Shown in pieces: positions 56,030 through 64,000 of a stretch of 64,000 bases of DNA. A program made the translations under genes and the position numbers. The stretch spans positions 6,528,501-6,592,500 of the forward strand of contig WPIO01000009.1 of assembly GCA_009760855.2 (NCBI GenBank), given 5' to 3'. Under the pieces are notes generated by a model that had not been told where the DNA came from, made no database searches, and worked only from the letters and a program-made list of their open reading frames with translations. This DNA is from Cristatella mucedo (taxonomy: Eukaryota; Bryozoa; Phylactolaemata; Cristatellidae). Position 1 is the stretch's first letter, and every line of letters begins with the position of its first letter.

Positions 56030-57960
56030 TTACGAATCTTGGCCACAGCTGGGCTAAGTTGGTCTGCAAGTGAAGACTACAGAGTTGGTGGCATTGGGCT
56101 CTTCAGGAAACTAGCTCTTATTACTAGACCTTATGAAGGTAGTAGCCACATCGCATGCAGAAACCTCGGAAATCTTGAAAGGAAGGTCAAAGGCTGCGTT
56201 TCAGCTGTTGCTTTAGTCGGAGGGAGCTTAACGGAGGCACGAATGTGCACAGTTTTTGCAGTGAAGAACGCAGAAAACTTTCCAGCCAAGCCGTTAATAT
56301 CTGAGTAGTGAGACTTCTCAGCATTGACCAGCAAACTGTTAGCCGTCTTATAAATCTATTTTGGGTCTGACTGGCAAGACGAGTGATAAATGAAGCCCTG
56401 GCTTTTTTAAGCTTCCTGGTAAAGACTCAAAGGAAGTCTTTGAAATTGACTAGATCTTCATCGGACCCAGATTTCTTAAAACGTTGTTCAATCCTGCGCT
56501 TAACACGGCGCATCTTTTGAAGTTTTTTGCAAATTAAAAGAAATCTCCAGAACTCTGTACGTGGACAGAATGTTCGGGATCATGCTTGTCAAGAGCACTC
56601 CTAAGTGCCATATTTATGGCATCACTGAGGGTATCAAGGCTGTCAGGCGAGTCTGGGTTCAGATCAAGAAGACCTGCAACACATACATATTTCAAAATTT
56701 TCCTTTGGTCAATGGTTTTTTCAAGTTACGTCGCTGGACAAGTTCGACATGACCCTGTACGTACAACAGAGCAGGAACAGTAAACGAAACCGAACAATTA
56801 TCCGAGAGGGTCATCGGGCACGCCGCAAGGTCAGTGGAGCAGACGTTCTTAGTGATAACGAGATCTAGGATATGGCCACCGAAGTGGGTGGTTTGACTAA
56901 CGTGTTGGAACAAAATGTAAATTCTCAAGGCAGTCAAGAAATGAGCGGACCTGGCTGTTGATAGGGTTGTCAATGCGAACATGGAAGTCTCTAGATATCA
57001 GTAACGGCCTGTTCCACGCAATTCTTGTGGAGAGGAACTGCGTAAATTTCTCTATAAACAAGTTAAGACAGCCAGAAGGAGGTCGGTATATCACGACAAC
57101 GAGAGGCATTGTCTTTCATGAGGACCTGATTGAAGATACAAACGATGGACTATGCGAAAACTGCATGTCTTGTAGCCAAACGATTCACGAAATACAATAG
57201 CCACCCAGGCACCAACCTTGTCAGATCGCATGGACTGAAAGAACGAGAGCCCGGGGTGGGGTGGTCTCAGATATATAGCTGAGGGAGTAGGGTGTCATTA
57301 ACGTTTCGGTAAGCAGAAATACATCTAGCTCCTGGACAGTCTAATCGCTGATAAGCAAAGCGTTGTTTTTAACGAGCGGATATTTAACAGGAGGAACTTG
57401 AGAGGCTGTCGAACAACTGGGCGACGCAGATTAAGTGGTTTGCATTCTAGTCGGCATGTAGCCGTCGAGGCCGACACTGCCCCTTCAAATTTAATTTGGA
57501 CCTTAGTAAAAGTCGCCGGTCGACTTTTCGCAACAGGCTGAGGCTCGGCAAGTGAACTACTACCTTAAAGAGTGTTAGTCAGCAGTTTAAACTTCTGGGT
57601 CGTAGCTTTGATAGCCGAGCTGCTGATAGGACTAATGCTGGATGCAGGGAAGTTCTTACTGACCAAGGCTGAAGAAGGCCCACAGGCAGGTATCGTCTAA
57701 TGACGACATCAAACCTTATGCTAAGCAGATCCTGTTTTGTTTTGAGTGTGCTAGCCAAGGAATGCTCAGGAACAGTCACAGCGAAGATGGCAGCAAAAAA
57801 CCCTTAGGTATCATGGGAAGTCAGGTAAAGGTCCACCACACTTGCAGTAGCCCGAGGTCGCTCTCTAGGGTAGGGAGGAATTGGTAAGAGCTTGAATGGC
57901 AGCTACCGGTTGATCAACAGATATAAAAAAAAGTTCTTACGTTGACCCACAAGACCTGCC
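56030..57960 (-). mobile_element. LINE 5' half with endonuclease domain, decayed
   Basis: The minus strand encodes NNALLISD-TVQELDVFLLTET, VVVIYRPPSGCLNLFIEKFT, PLLISRDFHVRIDNPINSQV, FGGHILDLVITKNVCSTDLA and later GLAGKFSAFFTAKTVHIRAS. These are the ordered hallmarks of an AP-type LINE endonuclease and the linker to RT. The GDFN-type motif is changed to SRDFHV and several stops occur. The N-terminal ORF part reaches about 57.9 kb. Which of families A or B it belongs to cannot be told, since no other copy here covers this part. Confidence 0.82.
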
Positions 57961-57977
57961 ATGGCTTGGCTATTTCA

Positions 57978-58286
57978 TACCTAATAATAATAATAATGTA
58001 CTTGATAAAGTGCCCTCCGAGAACTTAATCTCTTTCTAGGCGCTTTGCATTTGCTGCAAAGGGAAATGCAATTGAATGGTGAGTAAAATCATGCTTAAAA
58101 AACAAACAAAATGAATAACATGGTTAGGGGTGACATGCACAGGGTCGGCATGCAAATGTGGTTAGTGGCAGCATGCACAGTGTCAGCATGCATGGGCGAA
58201 TCACAGGGACCTACTAAATGCTGTCCTAAATAGGTATGTTTTTAAGTTCCTTTTTAAATGTGGTCAGGTCAGGGGATGTTCTGACG
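57978..58286 (-). mobile_element. LINE family A 3' end, reverse, fused to LINE B
   Basis: (AAT)n, then cttgataaagtgccctccgagaac, the 3' UTR and the last codons (tttttaaatgtggtcaggtcaggggatgttctgacgcag), stopping abruptly at about 58286. Very like the copy at 24.4 kb. Confidence 0.88.
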
Positions 58287-58700
58287 CAGTTGAACTGCTG
58301 CACCAGTTCCAGCCTCCTCGTGCCCTCAGGTCCTGTATGGACAACGGATTAGCTGTTCTATTCCTCTGCTTGAAGGCTGTTGGCAACAGACGCTTTGGCT
58401 CTCATGATTCCTAAGCAATTACTGTCCTGCTGCCGGCTAGGGCACACAGTTTCCAGCCGTCCTGAGCTGCTACTTCCATGCTACTCACTCCCTCAACTGG
58501 TCTGCCGACTCAGTTTATCACTTTCTGTAGTTCGAGTGTATGCTGGCCCAAACTACACTTTCCCTTTGTTGCATGAGATGGAGCCTGCTGGCTACCGAAT
58601 GCATACCGAAAGCTGCTTAGGCTGTGAGTGGGCTATACAAAATTCTTCTGCTGTAACACCCGAGTGGGCTGTACACGGCTTCCGGATTTAGGTTTAACGA
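58287..58700 (+). mobile_element. LINE family B C-terminal/3' fragment
   Basis: LLHQFQPPRALRSCMDNGLA on the + strand, then ctgctggctaccgaatgcataccgaaagctgcttaggctgtgagtgggctat. Starts exactly where the reverse family A copy stops. Confidence 0.78.
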
Positions 58701-59664
58701 GACCCGGTAATAGCGTTGGAAGAGTGAAGCCGCCCGAATGCTCCGTGCATTGGGATACCGAGGTCGGCCAGGCAAGCTTCGTTGTTTGGCCACCAGCTAC
58801 CCAGAGCCCCGACAACGAAGAGCCTCACCACTGCCGACCGTTAGCCAGTGGTGAGGAAAGACCAAACGATAGTCACGCACTTATCGGCCTTTGTTGCAGA
58901 CCACCACGAACATCCAAGCTGCCGTCGAACGGCACAGTCGCATCAACGACTACCACATCGGTACCTTTGTCTATCACCACCAGGTCAGGCTTGAGAGCTG
59001 GACTGCCGGCAAGAGGGAGGGAGGCCGCCTGCCGACAAGCCGGCGAGTCTGAAGAGCTCCAACTAGGTGGCCCAAAACCAGGTTGTGTCGGGCCGTGACC
59101 GTGAACTTGCACAGTCTCGGTCAGGCAGCTCGAGAGCAGCTTGTATGGCTTGAGCAAGAGCGTGATGAAGCCGAAGTTACCGGGCACACTGGGTTTCCCT
59201 TCTTGTAAATAAAGACCGTGAAACCTATTTTCCCAGTAGAGGGACGCCCCCTAAGTGGAGGCAGCCGTTCAGGATGAAGACGCCGAGCCTGCACCCGCCG
59301 GTCGATGAAGCAAACGTGGCCAGGCATTCCAGGCGGTCGGCTTCCGTAGACGAGCTGTGGGCTCTGCAAAGGTGGGTGGCGGATGTCTGCCTCCGATAGT
59401 GGAGACATCAGGCTGGGCTACTGATCCGGTTGAGAAGGGATGGTCAGGGCATGTAGCGGTTGAGAAGCGATGGTCAGGGCAAGTAGAGTGTGCAGACGGT
59501 CAGTGCCAACAGGCCAGGCCTGCGAGCGACTCGGCCTCCCAGTGGGAGCCGCAGGCAGGCCAAGTCACCGGTGAAGTTGTCGGTGCTGGCTGCAAAATCT
59601 CGTGGAGGGCCTGGGTGCGGCTGGACACGTGGTGTCGTTACAGCTGTGAGGCGAAGCTCGCATC

Positions 59665-59850
59665 CCATGGACCACCGTGGACCGCCGTGGACCTCCGTGG
59701 TCCGCCGTGGACCTCCGTGGTCCGCCGTGGACCACCGTGGACCGCCGTGGACCGCCGTGGACCGCCGTGGACCGCCGTGGACCGCCATGGACCGCCGTGG
59801 ACCGCCGTGGACCGCCATGGACCGCCGTGGACCGCCGTGGACCGCCGGAT
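59665..59850 (+). repeat. 10-bp minisatellite (accgccgtgg)n
   Basis: About 18 copies of a 10-bp unit with t/g and c/t variants. All three + frames give the same cycle (WTAVDRRGPP) and the minus frames give HGGPRRSMAV. Overlapping long frames here are artefacts of the unit size. Confidence 0.95.
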
Positions 59851-59869
59851 GCAGAGCGGTTCGGTTGAG

Positions 59870-60037
59870 ATGGCTCGTAGGCTCAGAACGAGTGCAGCCG
59901 TGCTTTCGATCGTGATCCTTGTGTGTCATTTGATGCTCCCACAGCAAGCAAGCGACTGTAGGGAAACGCCGAACGTCCAAGAACAACTGTGTCTTAGGGC
60001 TCGCAGAGCGACGGCTCACAGCTGTTCTCTCCTCTGA
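59870..60037 (+). CDS. Candidate small secreted peptide (55 aa)
   Basis: ATG at 59870 in gttgagATGG. MARRLRTSAAVLSIVILVCH plus LMLP form a basic start and a hydrophobic core, typical of a signal peptide, with likely cleavage after QQAS. The mature part would be about 27 residues with three Cys and a basic run (CLRARRATAHSC). Stop TGA at 60035-60037. AATAAA at 60080-60085 follows 43 bp later. No family recognised. It lies in the RLE-element remnant on the opposite strand, so it may be chance. Confidence 0.35.
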   Translation: MARRLRTSAAVLSIVILVCHLMLPQQASDCRETPNVQEQLCLRARRATAHSCSLL

Positions 60038-60079
60038 CCTCATTCTCACTACCTCCTCTTCAGGACATGACTCGCGCTC

Positions 60080-60085
60080 AATAAA
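60080..60085 (+). promoter_or_regulatory. AATAAA polyadenylation signal
   Basis: Perfect AATAAA 43 bp after the stop of the small secreted frame. Confidence 0.35.
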
Positions 60086-60751
60086 GATGAACGCACACAA
60101 CTGTCGCAAAACCACACCTTGACCAGGTATCGAGCAGACGACAACCACTCCTTGCTTAGGCAGAGAAGGGACCGCGAAGCCGTGCCAGTCGTTCGCCCCC
60201 CACGCAGGCCCATACCCAGGGCAGCCATAGGTCGACGATCTCGTGAGGCGAGCGTGGAGTGTCTGAGGAATCCGATTACAGCTGTCCCGCAGGCTGAAGT
60301 ACAGGTACCGGTGAGGCAGAGTACATCGGCACCGGGAAAGTTCGAGGCGTTTCATAATGAGAGGCAGGTGGAGCAATGCGAGAGTATGTCACCAACGAGG
60401 ATGGGGGGAGGTCGGTGGAGTGTCCCGAGTCAAGCTAGATGCTAGGTGAGAAGGTAGTTTTTTCACCGACGAGGTTTGGTGCGTGTTGCAACGGTGTTTG
60501 CTGAGTACCACCGCCGGTGAACAGTCGAAGGGGCAGAGCGGACACTGGAGAGAAGCGTAGAGTTGTATCGGGAGGCAATATGAGAGGAGAACGAGTGTCG
60601 CTGGATGAAGCACTAGGGGCATGATGGATAACCTGTGGGGGCAAAGGGCCACGACTGAGGGCCAGAACCAAGGTGGTTGGTGCCTGTGGCATGTCTACAC
60701 GGGCAGAAGCAGATAAGGTTGGGCCATCGTTGCTTAGCCCACGGCTGTACT

Positions 60752-60868
<117 letters not shown>

Positions 60869-60924
60869 GTATATATATTTTCAACTATATAAAATTGCTG
60901 AAATTCATGCATGCATAGAGAGTG

Positions 60925-61445
60925 ATACTATTTTTAAATTGGTCTATGAATTTGTGACATCCTGTCCCGACTTCTGAAACTCAGTGCTTGCTAGTCTATC
61001 GGTTCGTACATTCAGGCGCTTACAGTAAATGCAAAACTCTGCAGCCAGGCTTGTCCATCGTGAGCGTTGCAGTTGCCGCATCACACCACTTCTTGCCGAC
61101 CTGCACTGGCTCTCAGTCAAGCAACACGTCGACTTCAAGGTTGTGTCACAAATTTTTAGTTTCCTTCATTCTTTGGCTCCAACCGATCTATCAGATCTAC
61201 TCTCCCGCCAGGCTAAGTATCGTACCACCAGCTTTTTTAATCAAATCGTTTTCCAACATCTGCTACGAACCTCAAATCCTGTGGAGATCGAGCCCTTAAT
61301 TTGCATGCTTCCAAAGCCTGGAACTCACTTCCTACTATCCTTACGACATCCTCTGACTTGACGGCATTTAAAAAGAAGCTGGAAACGCATTTATTTATCA
61401 CATCATTTAGTGGGTACATGTGATTCGTCCTTTGTGTGGTTACGC
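60925..61445 (+). mobile_element. LINE family A, 5'- and 3'-truncated copy
   Basis: Begins in the thumb region (LVYEFVTSCPDF), with LADLHWLSVKQHVDFKVVSQ and SLAPTDLSDLLSRQAKYRTT, then TAFKKKLETHLFITSFSGYM. It stops in the 3' UTR without tail or ATT repeats. Confidence 0.85.
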
Positions 61446-61449
61446 TTGC

Positions 61450-62400
61450 TGCCAATGTGAATTCGACTGGCGGACGGGAAGCTTCGGCGTCCATTGCTTT
61501 TGTCCGAGATCATTGCTTGAGGTATCTTCGCAAGCGAAACCCGAAGCACTTGCTAACGGCTTTGCTAGAGTTTCTGAGTGAACACAGAAGCTGTGGGAGA
61601 ATACTTGGCACCCACTCTTACTTTCCTAATAGCATTGCCGTGGGCAACGACGCAGGCCTGCTTTTGTATGATAGCAGACTTTTATAAAATCCCAAAACCT
61701 AGTGTGATCAGGTAGTCAATTTCTAGTGAGAGAAACCTTTGGGGTGTCCTGCTGGAAAAGGACGACAGCTGCAGGCAATGTAACCAACTAACTGCCTTCT
61801 ACTGACAGAGAAGGATGCCCACCCACCACTGTAGTTCCAGGCTCAGGGTGGGGCTGACTCATTAGTTAAATCTGCAGGTAGGCAAGTGGCAGGTGGGCGT
61901 ATGACACATTGGGACCTAGCTCGTTAACTTAAGCCGAAGTGAAGATCCAAGTGTGGCGCTTCTTGCTAACGCCGGTTGCAGAAAAGCGAATGGCAAGGGG
62001 CAAACCGTTCTGCTCAACTACATATGCTGGCTTTTTAGAAGCTTAAAGCTGCATTCATCGATCGCTAATCAAACCAAAACGAACGAACCAAAAGTGTCTT
62101 GGCCATGACTTCACCTTCATTATGATTTCGTCATTTGCAGCGACCGAGAACATTTTGCTGTACCCGAGGATAAATTACGTGCTCCTTGCATAACGAAACT
62201 CATTTTGAGCGCAATTTTGGTCCTATCAAGGAAACAAACTAAAACTTATAGAAGAAATCCCGACGAGCCTCAGATTGCTAGGGTAAAGGATGCTCGGGTA
62301 ATGCCCTTGCAAAAGAAAGTGGGTAGAAAATGTTCGGAAGTATTGACGATGGAATGAAATGGGATTGCTCACTTCGTCACTTCGGCGGCCAAGTGAATAT
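61450..62400. other. Intergenic, nothing called
   Basis: An open frame at 61436-61687 (RDHCLRYLRKRNPKHLLTAL, LLEFLSEHRSCGRILGTHSY) reads somewhat like protein and might be an exon, without splice support. Confidence 0.3.
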
Positions 62401-62407
62401 AAGCCGG

Positions 62408-62669
<262 letters not shown>

Positions 62670-62908
62670 AGATATTCGCTGCCAAGGGGAAAATGAGTGC
62701 GTGCTAAAATAAATTTCAGCGGAATTAATAGTATCGGGTGAGATTTGTTGCGAAATCGGCGGGCTCGACAGCACGAGCTCTGTTGAATTTACCGAGTCTG
62801 GTAGGAGAAATCCGAATCTGGTAGGAGAAATCTGGAAGGAGTCCGCGAATGCTTGAACGGCACGAAAGCAAGCAACTATCTGCTCGCCCTTGTGAGGTTT
62901 CTTTGCAG

Positions 62909-63167
62909 TCGTCTCAGGGCTGACACGGCGTGGATGATCGTAGGCAAGCGCGGAGCCGGACATACTCGGTTAGTGGCAGTATCTCGAGTCGATCTAAAAT
63001 GTTTCGGCGGGCGGGCCGAGAGGCTTTCGCTAAGATGCCAGTCGTACGAATACGCTTTCGATCGCGATCCCACGAAAAACAGCAGCGTCAACCAGCCAAG
63101 GCCGTCGACTACCTGGCGCCGTAATCGACCATACTACGCGAGAGTACATACATACTACGCCGAGTAA
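62909..63167 (+). CDS. Terminal exon, Arg/Tyr-rich unknown protein
   Basis: A good acceptor (cttgtgaggtttctttgcag) with phase 2 opens RLRADTAWMIVGKRGAGHTR, LVAVSRVDLKCFGG, CQSYEYAFDRDPTKNSSVNQ, RPYYARVHTYYAE and TAA at 63165-63167. A shifted frame after a later AG (about 62944; RSRTYSVSGSISSRSKMFRR to stop at 63124) is also open and basic. Which is used is unsure. No domain recognised. Confidence 0.42.
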
Positions 63168-63632
63168 CTCGAGTAGCGGCAAGCTCTGCATTCCGCGGCG
63201 AGCTGTCGAGTCTAAGGATCGAGCCCCCCCCCCCCTTAACGTCATCGGTGCCGGTTGACGTAGCGGGAGCTGTTTATTGGAAAGCGTCAAGACTGGGCGG
63301 TCCAAGAGACGTTGATAAACAAGGATGGGCGGGGCTACGCTGCCCATTCACTCACGCCTCCGCCTGAGCCTCGCTGTGCACCATAGCATTAGCTGTTTGG
63401 GCGAGCCGCACTGGCCCGCCCTTCTGCGGTTCTTGAGGCTCGCCGGCTGGGTGGGGGGTTATCTCTCTATGGTGAATTGCGGTTCATCCCTGCCGCCTAA
63501 CCGACAGCATCGCCCTGGGCGTTGACGAAAACGGACACCGCTCACGAAATTAATTCTCAGTGTTATGCAGAAGGCCGCTGACAAGGGTATTTAGCAAGTC
63601 GTCTCGGGCGCCGCGACCGCGTATCTCATTTT

Positions 63633-63732
<100 letters not shown>

Positions 63733-64000
63733 TCTCTCCCTCTCACTCTCTCCCTCTCTCTCGTCACGCTGTGCTGCCGGCTTTTGGTTTGCTGCCGCCG
63801 TGATGATGTTCTGATGCGTACCGTAACGATGGGGTAGCATTCCGTACTCGCTGCTGCGAATTTCCTTGTGGCGGCGACATTATCTGGTCATGCTTGCAGT
63901 GGAGGTCCGTCGACTTCTGTCTGACTACTAAAGGCTACCAGCTGCGTCTGGGAATCTGCTGCGGTCGGCTCCTGGTATTCCCATCCTTTCTTCGCCGGTT

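Larger units (their letters stand above)
58730..60660 (-). mobile_element. Remnant of RLE-type (R2/NeSL-like) retrotransposon
   Basis: At the high end the minus strand has a C2H2 finger, CPLCPFDCSPAVVLSKHRCN then TH (about 60545-60480; C-x2-C-x12-H-x4-H). Such fingers start R2/NeSL-type ORFs. At the low end it has PALKPDLVVIDKGTDVVVVD then ATVPFDG (about 59000-58920), matching the P-D...D motif of their restriction-like endonuclease. No RT motif lies between; instead there is a 10-bp minisatellite. So it is an internally deleted or rearranged relic, or two fragments close together. Confidence 0.6.

Noticed and set aside
59474-60376. 300-codon minus-strand frame containing HGGPRRSMAV repeats
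   Set aside because: Kept open mainly by the 10-bp minisatellite, which is open in every frame; the retroelement motifs lie outside it or in other frames.

Overview
The window looks like nuclear DNA of an invertebrate animal, not a prokaryote or virus. Candidate genes are split by GT...AG introns. Retrotransposon remnants and tRNA-derived SINEs are everywhere, and simple repeats (GA/CT, CA/TG, TA, CGG, CAG, 5- and 10-bp units) are very abundant. Several candidate introns are only 23-95 nt; very short introns are known in flatworms among others, so a platyhelminth or other lophotrochozoan is a reasonable but unproven guess. No rRNA, CRISPR, operon or bacterial-type gene was seen.

Gene models were built by eye. 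I looked for acceptor and donor dinucleotides, checked that exon phases match, and judged whether the frame reads like protein. No homology search was possible, and almost none of the proteins could be named.

Layout. 0.5-4.2 kb: several short exon-like frames and a SINE. 4.3-9.7 kb: a TATA box and the best gene, a seven-exon secreted, very acidic, granin- or prohormone-like precursor of about 458 aa, with GA, TG and CGG repeats in its largest intron. 10.5-11.5 kb: a second GC-rich exon set ending in an acidic, Gly-rich, dibasic-site-rich C terminus. 12-27 kb: gene-poor, with decayed LINE copies of two families, a Tigger-like DNA element (15.5-16.3 kb) and SINEs. 27.8-29.7 kb: two adjacent multi-exon models of unknown function. 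32.4-34.5 kb, 35.8-36.8 kb and 37.8-39.3 kb: more terminal exons of unknown genes. 41.1-43.2 kb: a three-exon Ala/Arg/Pro-rich gene. 43.7-46.1 kb: a 10-bp minisatellite and the best LINE copy, with a readable reverse transcriptase. 46.9-53.9 kb: two tandem EF-hand-like genes with an intron at a matching place, the first carrying LINE, SINE and CA/TA insertions in its introns. 54-61.5 kb: a LINE endonuclease segment, a LINE/LINE junction, a remnant of a restriction-like-endonuclease retrotransposon with a 10-bp minisatellite, and a possible small secreted peptide gene with its own AATAAA. 61.5-64 kb: a long GA tract, one good terminal exon and a CT tract.

The mobile DNA forms a system. The main LINE family (called A here) ends in a conserved tail that runs into ATT repeats. 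One SINE family carries nearly the same tail, the expected sign that it borrows the LINE machinery. The genes do not obviously work together, except that the two EF-hand models are likely paralogues.
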